From NCBI GenBank assembly GCA_050116155.1, contig JASFPE010000187.1:1-9415 (forward strand): 9,415 bases of DNA, read 5' to 3'. The DNA comes from G020353355 sp050116155 (GTDB taxonomy: Bacteria; Desulfobacterota; Desulfobacteria; Desulfobacterales; JAHEIW01). The position numbers and the translations under genes are program-made. The notes under the pieces are model-generated. The model saw nothing but the letters and a program-made list of their open reading frames with translations. It was not told where the DNA came from and searched no databases. Positions 1 to 6,570 of this stretch are shown in pieces; within the stretch, counting starts at the first letter, position 1, and each line of letters begins with the position of its first letter.

Positions 1-602
1 CCGATATTATGGTCTTTACAACCTATGCCAAACGACCGGGTCATATTGTGGAAGAGGGACCCGGGTATAAGGCGGTTTTGGTTACCCGTAAGGATAGCGG
101 TCTGGAAACGATCGAATCGATTAAAGGCAAGACAGTCGCGCTGACGGATCCGGGCAGCACATCCGGCAACCTGTTTCCGAGAGTGGTGTTTTCTAAAGAT
201 GTGCTCAAGGGCGCTCCTCTAGAAGATTACTTTAAGAAAGTTGTCTACTCCGGCGGACACGACCTGTCTACCATGGCCGTCTATGAGGGCAAAGCCGACT
301 GTGCTTTTGTGGCTACCCATCGATTCGATAACGTCATCGACAGAGGCATGGTGAAAAAGGAAGATTTTAACTACCTCTGGTGGTCGGCGACCATTCCCCA
401 GGATCCATTTGCTTACCGCATGTCTCTGTGTCCCGATTTGAGGAAGAAAATCGAGCAAACCTTTTTGACCTTACACCAGGTACCTGAAGCCAAGGCCTGG
501 CTGGATAATGTGAAATCCAATAAATGTGTGCCCATGAAAGATTCGGATTACGATGTGATTCGGATTTTGAAAAAGGCTAAAGAGGAGAAAAAGAAACAAT
601 AA
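1..602 (+). CDS. phnD: PhnD-type phosphonate ABC transporter substrate-binding protein, C-terminal part
   Basis: This is the periplasmic ligand-binding component of a phosphonate/phosphite-type ABC importer. The reading frame is open to the left edge, so the real start and any signal peptide lie outside the window. The ATG at 9 is internal. About 199 residues are visible, roughly the last two thirds of a typical 300-residue protein. Family hallmarks are DPGSTSGNLFPR, the serine/threonine loop that grips the phosphonate group in this family, followed by YSGGHDLSTMAVYEGKADCAF and then SATIPQDPFAYR. The C-terminus is lysine-rich. The ATPase and two permeases follow on the same strand, but only after a 419-bp gap with a terminator-like hairpin. 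The binding protein may therefore be expressed separately and at a higher level. The ligand (aminoethylphosphonate, another phosphonate, or phosphite) cannot be read from this fragment. Confidence 0.9.
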   Translation, partial: DIMVFTTYAKRPGHIVEEGPGYKAVLVTRKDSGLETIESIKGKTVALTDPGSTSGNLFPRVVFSKDVLKGAPLEDYFKKVVYSGGHDLSTMAVYEGKADCAFVATHRFDNVIDRGMVKKEDFNYLWWSATIPQDPFAYRMSLCPDLRKKIEQTFLTLHQVPEAKAWLDNVKSNKCVPMKDSDYDVIRILKKAKEEKKKQ

Positions 603-682
603 ACTTGACCGTTCAGGGGTTCAGAGGTTCCCTCCTTCGCCTTCCAGGCTGCGGCGGGCAGGCAGAGTGTCAGGTCAAACCT

Positions 683-724
683 GGTTTCAGGTGTCAGGTT
701 TCAGGTGTCAGGTTTCAGGTGTCA
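683..724. repeat. Three perfect tandem copies of a 14-bp unit
   Basis: The unit ggtttcaggtgtca occurs three times head to tail without mismatch (683-696, 697-710, 711-724). A degenerate half copy (gtgtcaggtcaaac) lies just before it. It sits in the non-coding gap after phnD. There are no spacers, so it is a simple tandem repeat and not a CRISPR array. Similar caggtgtcagg strings are, to my knowledge, common between genes in Desulfobacterales. Confidence 0.9.
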
Positions 725-757
725 GCATACAAAGAAAAGAGGATTTTGGAATTAGGC

Positions 758-837
758 ATTTAGGAATCCAGGTATTCAGGAATTGAAGGATTTAAGAATT
801 GAAATTCGGAATTCATTCTCATTTTAAGTTCCTAAAT
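758..837. repeat. Inverted repeat in the phnD-phnC gap
   Basis: A 9-bp perfect inverted pair (ATTTAGGAA at 758-766, TTCCTAAAT at 829-837) brackets an AT-rich stretch full of gaatt/ggaatt words. I see no coding frame or RNA gene here. The remainder of the 603-1021 gap holds the 14-bp tandem repeat upstream and the hairpins near 936-983 downstream. Confidence 0.5.
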
Positions 838-935
838 TATTATGGCTTTCAATCCGAAATAGAAAGGCCCTGAACGGGGAACACTGAACCTGCGAATACT
901 TACCAATAAAATAATACTTGGATTAGTTAAACCAC

Positions 936-960
936 GGGCGGCATAAAGCCGCCCTTTATT
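936..960 (+). terminator. GC-rich hairpin followed by a short T-rich run (terminator-like)
   Basis: A perfect 7-bp stem (GGGCGGC 936-942, GCCGCCC 948-954) closes a 5-nt ATAAA loop and is followed by tttatt and, after two bases, tttt. It lies 334 bp after the phnD stop and 67 bp before the phnC start. It could end phnD transcription, or act as a partial terminator setting the binding protein to transporter ratio. The T-run is interrupted, so efficiency is uncertain. A weaker AT stem (CGAATT 968-973, AATTCG 978-983) follows immediately. Confidence 0.6.
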
Positions 961-1011
961 CAATTTTCGAATTTCAAAATTCGTGCTTCGAATTTCCGGT
1001 TAATCCGGGGT

Positions 1012-1016
1012 GGGAG
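1012..1016 (+). promoter_or_regulatory. Ribosome binding site that decides the phnC start
   Basis: GGGAG ends 5 nt before the ATG at 1022. It lies inside the frame that would begin at the GTG at 1010, and that GTG has no comparable site at proper spacing (only gggg directly adjacent). This supports ATG 1022 as the start. Confidence 0.6.
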
Positions 1017-1021
1017 AATTT

Positions 1022-1774
1022 ATGGCAACACTTGAAGTCAATGATCTTAGAATTCGATACAGCCGCTCAGGACCTGAGATATTAAAAGGTCTCAGTTTCA
1101 GCGTAGAACCCGATGATTTTTTTGCCATTATCGGGCCCAGCGGTGCGGGAAAGTCGACCATGATCCGTTGTATCAACCGCTTGGTTGAGCCTAACGGTGG
1201 CGATGTCATTCTGAACGGGAACAATATCACAAAAATGGGAAGACGAGAATTGAGAAAAGCCCGCCGCAACATGGGGATGATTTTTCAGGAATTCAACCTG
1301 GTGGAAAGGATGTCGGTCATGGACAATGTTCTTTCCGGCAGATTGGGTTACGTGGGTAATTTTAGAAGTCTTTTGCGCTTTTATCCCCGCGCGGACATCC
1401 AAAGAGCCCTGGAATTGTTGGACAAAGTCGGGCTGAGTGAATTTGTAGATAACAGAGCCGATGAACTCAGTGGCGGCCAGCGCCAGCGCGTCGGCATTGC
1501 ACGGGCACTTATCCAGGATCCTCAGCTTCTGCTTGTTGATGAGCCCACTTCGAGTCTCGATCCCAAAATTTCCAGAGAAGTCATGAAGATGATAAAAGAT
1601 ATGTCGGAAGAAGCCGGTGTTCCGGTATTGTGTAATATTCATGATGTGCAGCTGGCGTTGGAATTTTCTAACAAGGTTATCGGGCTCCAGGGTGGTGTTA
1701 AAAAATTTGAGGGACCGACAAAGAGCGTAGACAAAGGCACACTCGAAGAAATTTATGCCATGGAAATTCTGTAA
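1022..1774 (+). CDS. phnC: PhnC phosphonate ABC transporter ATP-binding protein
   Basis: This cytoplasmic ATPase powers phosphonate import through the PhnE permeases. It has 250 residues, the usual PhnC length. Walker A is GPSGAGKST (38-46). The Q-loop sits in FQEFNLVERMSVMDNVLSGRLG, with Gln89; this FQxFNLVxRxSVxxNVLxGRLG stretch is characteristic of PhnC as against other importer ATPases. The signature is LSGGQ (149-153), Walker B is LLLVDE (169-174), the D-loop is SSLD and the switch His is in NIHDVQLA (H207). The product begins MATLEVNDLRIRY, as expected for the first strand. An upstream in-frame GTG at 1010 would add only four residues. The permease gene phnE1 follows after 17 bp, so the two are almost certainly co-transcribed. 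All catalytic motifs are intact. Confidence 0.95.
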   Translation: MATLEVNDLRIRYSRSGPEILKGLSFSVEPDDFFAIIGPSGAGKSTMIRCINRLVEPNGGDVILNGNNITKMGRRELRKARRNMGMIFQEFNLVERMSVMDNVLSGRLGYVGNFRSLLRFYPRADIQRALELLDKVGLSEFVDNRADELSGGQRQRVGIARALIQDPQLLLVDEPTSSLDPKISREVMKMIKDMSEEAGVPVLCNIHDVQLALEFSNKVIGLQGGVKKFEGPTKSVDKGTLEEIYAMEIL

Positions 1775-1779
1775 ACACG

Positions 1780-1784
1780 AAGGA
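1780..1784 (+). promoter_or_regulatory. Ribosome binding site that decides the phnE1 start
   Basis: AAGGA ends 7 nt before the ATG at 1792. The in-frame TTG at 1786 lies 1 nt after this motif and would be badly spaced, so ATG 1792 is preferred. Confidence 0.6.
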
Positions 1785-1791
1785 TTTGCTC

Positions 1792-2610
1792 ATGACATCA
1801 GCAGAACTTGAATCCAAACTTGAAAAAATTATCTCAAAAAGAAAAAAATACAAGATTGTTCGGTATGGTCTTTATATTTTTACATTATTACTGGTCCTCG
1901 GTAGTATTCAAACCACCATCATCATCGATACGGACTGGGAAAAGATCGGTACCTTCGGAACCGTGATCAAGGCCCTGGCACGGTTTTTCCCACCGGATTT
2001 TGCGTTGTTTCCTCTGCTGGTCAAACCGGCTATCGAAACGTTTATGATTGCCTGCCTGGGGACTTTTCTGGCGCTTATCCTGGCCATCCCTGTGTCCTGG
2101 TTCGCGGCTCACAATATTACACCCTACAAGCCCATTACTTACCCGATCGGACGCGCCATCATGACCCTTTCACGGTCCGTGCATGAAATCGTGTGGGGAC
2201 TTATATTCGTCGCGGCCGTGGGACTTGGCGCATTCCCCGGCATTATCGCGGTGGGCATGCGCTCCATCGGTTTCATATCAAAACTGACGGCCGAAGCCAT
2301 CGAGGACATCAGTCCCGGTCAACTGGAAGCCATCCGGGCAACCGGTGCCAACGGGTTTCAGGTGATTTTATTTGCCGTGATTCCGCAAATTTTGCCGGTG
2401 TTTGTGGGAAATACTATTTTTCAATGGGACATTAACATCCGGCGGGCCACGATTATGGGGCTTGTGGGTGCCGGCGGTTTGGGACTGACCTTTCACAGAC
2501 AGCTGGTGATGTACAACTACGGCGGTGTGACTACGGTGATTATCGCCATCCTGATGCTGATTGCCATCGGAGAAGTGGGCTCGTATTACGGGCGTAAAGC
2601 CATTATCTAA
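1792..2610 (+). CDS. phnE: PhnE-type phosphonate ABC transporter permease, first copy
   Basis: This is an inner-membrane channel subunit of the phosphonate importer, 272 residues, as expected for PhnE. After a charged cytoplasmic N-terminus (residues 1-23) there are hydrophobic segments near 24-46, 82-104, 133-157 and 246-266, with a further one in the 188-207 area. The EAA loop that contacts PhnC is well preserved (EAIEDISPGQLEAIRATGAN, 168-187). The family motif after it reads WDINIRRATIMGLVGAGGLG (212-231), matching the usual PhnE pattern. It lies 17 bp behind phnC. A second, clearly different PhnE follows at 2882, so the channel is probably a PhnE1-PhnE2 heterodimer and not a homodimer (inference). 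Nothing appears broken. Confidence 0.93.
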   Translation: MTSAELESKLEKIISKRKKYKIVRYGLYIFTLLLVLGSIQTTIIIDTDWEKIGTFGTVIKALARFFPPDFALFPLLVKPAIETFMIACLGTFLALILAIPVSWFAAHNITPYKPITYPIGRAIMTLSRSVHEIVWGLIFVAAVGLGAFPGIIAVGMRSIGFISKLTAEAIEDISPGQLEAIRATGANGFQVILFAVIPQILPVFVGNTIFQWDINIRRATIMGLVGAGGLGLTFHRQLVMYNYGGVTTVIIAILMLIAIGEVGSYYGRKAII

Positions 2611-2682
2611 TGTATCGGAATTACTACATCCATGGAAGGAAGTATTTAGAATTTTCCGATTCATACAAATTTAACTTGGATT

Positions 2683-2832
2683 TGGAATAATGGAATGATG
2701 GAATATTGGAATGTTGATCTGCAAGGTTGTGATCTTTTTATTTACTTTATTGCGGAGGGGAGTTTTAAAATTAGTCATAGCTCCATTTTCCCAGAACCCA
2801 TTACTCCAGTATTCCATTATTCCACCATTCCA
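2683..2832. repeat. Inverted pair of 8-bp repeat arrays between the two permease genes
   Basis: Four consecutive 8-bp units of form TGGAATNN (2683-2714) are mirrored by four units of form NNATTCCA (2801-2832, one unit reading ACTCCA). The arms are 86 bp apart. As RNA they could form a long imperfect stem of about 32 bp. The 271-bp gap holds no reading frame that I can support. The loop contains a gcggagggg stretch. This could be a small non-autonomous repeat element or a structured mRNA spacer. It splits two genes that would normally be adjacent. Confidence 0.75.
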
Positions 2833-2881
2833 GCATGGGCGAAGCCTCTAAATACTATTTAGAAACTAAAAAGGTAATAAT

Positions 2882-3718
2882 ATGACCACAGCTACACTTA
2901 ATACGCCAGGCGGTTCCGAGAAAACCTGGAGCCGTTTCGAATATCCCCAATCCTTGATAAAGTACGGTATAATTCTGATTATCCTGGTTTTTATCGCCAT
3001 ATCGATTGAGTATCTTAATATTCACCTGAACCGCATCTGGACAATGTTTCCCCGGTTATGGGATTTATTCGCCCATCGATACTATCCGCCGGACATTCCC
3101 TATATTCTGGACAGTGAATATCTTGGTTATGTGTTTGAAACGGTGAAGATGGCCTATCTGGGAGCACTCTTCGGCATTTTGCTTGCCATTCCCCTTTCCT
3201 GGTTTGCTTCCTTTAACATGACCCCCAACAAACGTTTTCTTTACCCGATCGCGCGTTTCATTCTCATGCTCTGCCGGGCGGTTCACGAAATGATCTGGAC
3301 TATCCTGTTTGTCACCATCCTGGGATTCGGAATGCTGCCCGGTGTCATTGCATTATCTTTATTCAGTCTCGGATTTACCGGGAAGCTTTTTTCTGAAGAA
3401 ATTGAGGCCATCAACCGGGGCCAGGTGGAGGCCATTCGGGCCACCGGTGCAAATGCACTGAAAACATTTGTTTATGCCGTTTTGCCGCAGGTTCGGGTGG
3501 CCTGGACCGGGATATCTATTTATACCTGGGATGCTGCGTTTCGTGCGGCCACCGTGGTGGGATTTTTTGGTGCCGGGGGCATGGGTTGGTATTTGCGCAG
3601 AACGGTGCAGCAGATTCAAAGCACCCGCGTGTTTGCTATTCTGATTTCCATCATATTCCTGGTGATTATTTCAGAGGTGGTTTCGGCCTGGGCCAGAAAT
3701 AAGGTCGGGAAAACCTAA
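2882..3718 (+). CDS. phnE: PhnE-type phosphonate ABC transporter permease, second copy
   Basis: This is a second inner-membrane permease of the phosphonate importer family, 278 residues. It is preceded by AAAAGG at a 7-nt spacing from its ATG. Hydrophobic segments lie near 26-46, 88-110, 136-160, 192-212 and 250-270. The EAA loop is EEIEAINRGQVEAIRATGAN (172-191), nearly the same as in the first copy. The following motif reads WDAAFRAATVVGFFGAGGMG (216-235), where the first copy has the more standard WDINIRRAT. The central blocks (LAIPLSWFASFNMTPN, HEMIW) match LAIPVSWFAAHNITPY and HEIVW in copy one, so the pair look like diverged paralogues. The C-terminus is short and basic. Two unlike PhnE subunits in one cluster are known from other phosphonate/phosphite operons. 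Assigning both to one transporter here is inference from context. Confidence 0.92.
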   Translation: MTTATLNTPGGSEKTWSRFEYPQSLIKYGIILIILVFIAISIEYLNIHLNRIWTMFPRLWDLFAHRYYPPDIPYILDSEYLGYVFETVKMAYLGALFGILLAIPLSWFASFNMTPNKRFLYPIARFILMLCRAVHEMIWTILFVTILGFGMLPGVIALSLFSLGFTGKLFSEEIEAINRGQVEAIRATGANALKTFVYAVLPQVRVAWTGISIYTWDAAFRAATVVGFFGAGGMGWYLRRTVQQIQSTRVFAILISIIFLVIISEVVSAWARNKVGKT

Positions 3719-3783
3719 CCCGCACGCCTCCAAACCCCCTGCATGTGTTTGATTTATAAAGGGGTAATAAAAAGGATTTCTGC

Positions 3784-4638
3784 ATGCAAAAAAAAGTTAG
3801 ATTCGTTCTCGTTTTTTGCCTATTCTCTTGTCTGTTTGGCATAGAGGCCCAGGCAGATATTCGCGTCATCGGGTCAGCTTCCAACCTTGAAATGATGAGC
3901 AATTTGGTGATCGCATTTGGCGCAAAGACGGGCGTAGCCGTGGATCTGAGAGGCCCAGGATCGATCGAAGGACTGCATCAACTGGAAAAAGGGGAGGCGG
4001 ACGTTGCCTATGCTTCTGAGCAGCTTCCAGGCATAGAAAAATCTCCCGGGCTGATTGGTTTTTCCTATTGCCGGGACGCTGTCGCCGTGGTGGTTCACCC
4101 AGCCAACACGGTGAAGAGCCTCTCTCGAGAGGAGCTAAAAGCAATATTTACCGGAAACCGTTCACAGTGGGATGATGGCACTGGCGTTGTGGTTTTGATC
4201 CGGGATGGGTTCTCCGGGACTCGGCAGTTTTTTGAGGAAAAGATAATCGACGGTGAAGCGTTCGTTCCTGCCTACATTGATGTTGAACAGATGGGTACGG
4301 GCATGATGTTAACGCCCATCTTCTCAAACTTCAATCCGCCGTTTTTTCCCTTGATCAAGAGGGCAGAAGATATGCTTTTTTCCCTTGCCAAGTTTCGTGG
4401 CGCCATTGCGTATTTATCCATAGGCGGTATTCCCAAGGAAGCCCGGGTAATAAATATCGATGGTGTGGGGCCAACCACAGAAAATATCAAAAATGGGAAA
4501 TACCTCTTAAGCCGGGTTCCCATGTTGGTTACAAAAGGTGAACCGACAGGTGAAGCCAAACAATTAATTGATTTTATTTTGAGCCCGGAAGGCCAAAAAA
4601 TCGTTGAACGCATGGGATATATTCCGCTTAATGAATAA
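3784..4638 (+). CDS. Secreted PstS-like substrate-binding protein (PBP-like domain)
   Basis: This is a 284-residue periplasmic solute-binding protein of the PstS-like type. Residues 1-24 form a Sec signal peptide (KK, a hydrophobic core, then EAQA before D25, an A-x-A cleavage site). It has no lipobox. The mature protein starts with strand IRVIGSASN. It then shows GPGSIEGLHQLEKGEADVAYAS (57-78) and RDGFSGTR (140-147), the R-[DE]-x-x-S-G-T-R oxyanion-binding loop of this family. It ends with the PstS-like run GKYLLSRVPMLVTKGEP and FILSPEGQKIVERMGYIPL. AAAGGA lies 7 nt before the ATG. It follows phnE2 by 65 bp and precedes the hydrolase by 39 bp. No PstC, PstA or PstB gene is present, so its transport partner is unknown. 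It may bind the phosphate released by the pathway, or a phosphonate, or serve as a sensor. These are hypotheses. Confidence 0.82.
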   Translation: MQKKVRFVLVFCLFSCLFGIEAQADIRVIGSASNLEMMSNLVIAFGAKTGVAVDLRGPGSIEGLHQLEKGEADVAYASEQLPGIEKSPGLIGFSYCRDAVAVVVHPANTVKSLSREELKAIFTGNRSQWDDGTGVVVLIRDGFSGTRQFFEEKIIDGEAFVPAYIDVEQMGTGMMLTPIFSNFNPPFFPLIKRAEDMLFSLAKFRGAIAYLSIGGIPKEARVINIDGVGPTTENIKNGKYLLSRVPMLVTKGEPTGEAKQLIDFILSPEGQKIVERMGYIPLNE

Positions 4639-4677
4639 AATATCGAGATTATTAATTTTTCCAAGGGGGATTACTAA

Positions 4678-5406
4678 ATGGGTAAAATAAGCATGGTGAT
4701 GTTTGATTTGTCCGGAACGACAGTTTACGACGATACCGGTGTGCGGGATTGTCTTTACAAGGCTGCCCAGGAATACGAACTCGGGACCACTCCCGAAGAA
4801 ATATTGCTGCACATGGGGACCAATAAGATCCATCTGTATCAATTTCTGATTGCCAGATCACGGGGGCAAGATATCGATTTTAAGGATTTTGAAAAAGTCC
4901 AGGACCCGGAAACATTTGACCTTGCCAAGCAGGTCTTTGATCGCTATGAAGAACTAATGATCGAACACTATCGCAACGAAGTCAGGGAGGTAGAAGGGGC
5001 CGCGGACACTTTTCAATGGTGCCATGATAATGGCATCAAGGTGGCGACCGATACCGGATTCCACCAGGAGATCACCGAGGCCATCATGGAAGGATTGGGC
5101 TGGGTGAAAAACGGTCTGGTGGACTGCTCCGTGCATGTGCAGTCTGTGTCCGGGGAACGGGGAAGACCGGCGCCCTTTATGATATTTTACGCCATGGAGA
5201 AACTGGATGTTCAAAGCGTGCATGAGGTCATCAAAATCGGTGATACACCGGCGGATATGCTTGAAGGCCGTAATGCCGGATGCCGTGGGGTCGTGGGTGT
5301 ACTCAGTGGACCGCGACCGGTGACCGCCTGGGGCAAATACTGGCATACCCATGTCATTCCGAGTGTCAAAGAACTTCCGGAGTTAATCGAGTCGGAGTTT
5401 ATGTAA
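4678..5406 (+). CDS. PhnX-like phosphonatase of the HAD superfamily
   Basis: This 242-residue HAD enzyme resembles phosphonoacetaldehyde hydrolase (PhnX), which splits the C-P bond of phosphonoacetaldehyde into acetaldehyde and phosphate. Motif I is FDLSGTT: nucleophile D10, with Ser12 where ordinary HAD phosphatases carry a second Asp (PhnX carries Ala there). In the cap, MGTNK (46-50) aligns with MGLLK of Bacillus cereus PhnX, placing Lys50 at the Schiff-base lysine. ATDTGF (123-128) fits motif II. GRPAPFM (162-168) has an Arg where most HADs have Lys, as in PhnX. KIGDTPADMLEGRNAG (186-201) is motif IV and almost the same as in PhnX. It begins after a strong AAGGGGGA site. It best fits the phosphonatase-like relatives of PhnX that occur without PhnW. 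The true substrate (phosphonoacetaldehyde, its 1-hydroxy form, or another oxo-phosphonate) is unproven. Confidence 0.88.
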   Translation: MGKISMVMFDLSGTTVYDDTGVRDCLYKAAQEYELGTTPEEILLHMGTNKIHLYQFLIARSRGQDIDFKDFEKVQDPETFDLAKQVFDRYEELMIEHYRNEVREVEGAADTFQWCHDNGIKVATDTGFHQEITEAIMEGLGWVKNGLVDCSVHVQSVSGERGRPAPFMIFYAMEKLDVQSVHEVIKIGDTPADMLEGRNAGCRGVVGVLSGPRPVTAWGKYWHTHVIPSVKELPELIESEFM

Positions 5407-5407
5407 A

Positions 5408-6340
5408 ATGGATGGCAGATGGGAGGGTTTCTTTCATTTAGGTATTGTGTATCCGAAACTTTTTTCGCATGCGAATTCAGGGGATGGGCCGATCGTCGAA
5501 ACCATATCAAAATTGTTGAACGATCCCTTTTTTAGCGCCATCGAGATCACCTGGATAAAAAATGATGAATTGCGCCGCAAAGTCCGGGACCTTCTGAAGA
5601 TCAGCGGCATGAGGATTCTTTTCAATGGAGCCCCCGCCATTCGAGGCATGGGAATAAACCTGTGCACCTTAGACCCCGAACAGCGGCAAACATCTGTTGA
5701 AAATTTTAAAAAAGTCATCGACGAGGCCTATTTTCTGGGAGCAAAAATCCTGCACTGTGTGAGCGGCAAAGACCCCGGCCCGTCGGAACGTGAAACTGCA
5801 AAACACCAATTATTCGACTCCCTGCGACAGCTCTGTCAATATGCGCTGGATCATGCCACCGATTATACCCTGGTGCTTTCGCTGGAAAACAGTGACCGTG
5901 ATTGTGATCGTATGGCCCTGCTGGGGCCAACGGATGAAACTGTCGATCTGGCGATGAAGATTCGCAAGGAATACTCGAATTTTGGGATCCTTTTGGACCA
6001 GGGGCATTTCCCCTTGATGAAAGAAGACCCGGACAAATCACTGGAACTGGCTAAAGGCCTGTTAACCCATGTACACATCGGCAACTGCTATTCCAAAGAC
6101 AGCTCCAAGCCATATTTTGGGGACAAGCATTTGCCTTTCGGTGTTCCCGATTCGGATATTGGCATCGCGGAATTGGCCGGATTTCTCAGGAAGCTCCGGG
6201 AGACCGGATTTTGGGGAGAAAAGTCCGGTGCTGAAGTGCCGGTGATCAGCTTCGAGGTCGGGCCCTGGGCAGACGAGTCTCCGGATACCGTTCTGGCCAA
6301 CGTCAAAAGAGCTTTCGCCCGGGCATGGGCGTTGGTTTAG
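5408..6340 (+). CDS. Sugar phosphate isomerase/epimerase-like TIM-barrel protein
   Basis: This 310-residue cytoplasmic protein belongs to the xylose isomerase-like / AP endonuclease 2 TIM-barrel superfamily. Members bind divalent metal and isomerise or epimerise sugars and related hydroxy-carbonyl compounds. Barrel strands are visible in AIEITW (44-49), GAKILHCVSG (111-120), LVLSLENSD (155-163), GILLDQGHFPL (193-203), THVHIGN (220-226) and VISFEVGPW (279-287). Likely metal ligands are E160, D197 with H200, H223 and E283, the typical E/D-H/H/E set. The start lies one base after the stop of the PhnX-like gene, with GGAG 10 nt upstream, so translation of the two is probably coupled and their roles linked. 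No close family member with a known phosphonate role comes to mind. It might rearrange the aldehyde product or an upstream hydroxy-phosphonate. The superfamily call is firm and the reaction is unknown. Confidence 0.82.
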   Translation: MDGRWEGFFHLGIVYPKLFSHANSGDGPIVETISKLLNDPFFSAIEITWIKNDELRRKVRDLLKISGMRILFNGAPAIRGMGINLCTLDPEQRQTSVENFKKVIDEAYFLGAKILHCVSGKDPGPSERETAKHQLFDSLRQLCQYALDHATDYTLVLSLENSDRDCDRMALLGPTDETVDLAMKIRKEYSNFGILLDQGHFPLMKEDPDKSLELAKGLLTHVHIGNCYSKDSSKPYFGDKHLPFGVPDSDIGIAELAGFLRKLRETGFWGEKSGAEVPVISFEVGPWADESPDTVLANVKRAFARAWALV

Positions 6341-6410
6341 TAATTGCAGATTATTTAACTGAAAATTTCAGCTGACGCATGATAGATTAATGCCTTCGAA
6401 TATTAAAATT

Positions 6411-6560
6411 GAACTAAAGTTTGAAGTGACTAAAGTGATCTAAAGTTCAGGAGTCGCTTCGCTCTGTCTTTTATATAAAATAGATCCGCCGGAGGCGGAC
6501 CACAACTTTAGGCACTTTTATCCGCCGTATTTCTGGCGGATTAGTTCATTTTAGGCATTT
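6411..6560. repeat. Imperfect inverted repeat region with two GC hairpins
   Basis: The 304-bp gap 6341-6644 holds no supported gene. Its left part (6411-6448) repeats ctaaagt words (gaactaaagt, gtgactaaagtg, gatctaaagttc). The right part carries the complement (actttaggcacttt at 6505-6518, agttcattttaggcatttt at 6543-6561). Between the left and right arms lie TCCGCC-gga-GGCGGA (6485-6499) and ATCCGCC-8 nt-GGCGGAT (6520-6541), two stems with the same TCCGCC arm. The layout looks like a small dyad repeat element. Either hairpin might also slow transcription after the TIM-barrel gene, but neither is followed by a clean T-run. Confidence 0.6.
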
Positions 6561-6570
6561 TAAGAAATTC

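Noticed and set aside
683..724. Short direct repeats that might be a CRISPR array
   Set aside because: The 14-bp units abut without spacers and there are only three. This is a tandem repeat.
603..1009. Possible riboswitch or small gene in the phnD-phnC gap
   Set aside because: No reading frame with a ribosome site and no recognisable riboswitch core. The contents are explained by repeats and hairpins.
1010..1021. GTG at 1010 as the phnC start
   Set aside because: It overlaps the ribosome binding site for ATG 1022 and adds four residues not typical of the family.
1082..1642. Long open frame on the minus strand opposite phnC
   Set aside because: It is antisense to a gene with every ABC ATPase motif, shows no recognisable domain of its own, and is best seen as a shadow of phnC codon structure. 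Similar minus-strand frames opposite the other genes were dropped for the same reason.
1786..1791. TTG at 1786 as the phnE1 start
   Set aside because: It is only 1 nt after the AAGGA motif. ATG 1792 has the correct spacing.
3784..4638. Calling the PstS-like protein part of a phosphate Pst system
   Set aside because: No pstC, pstA, pstB or phoU is present, and the neighbours are phosphonate genes, so the ligand is left open.
6359..6371. CTGAAAATTTCAG palindrome just after the TIM-barrel gene as a terminator
   Set aside because: It is AT-rich, the single central base leaves no workable hairpin loop, and no T-run follows.
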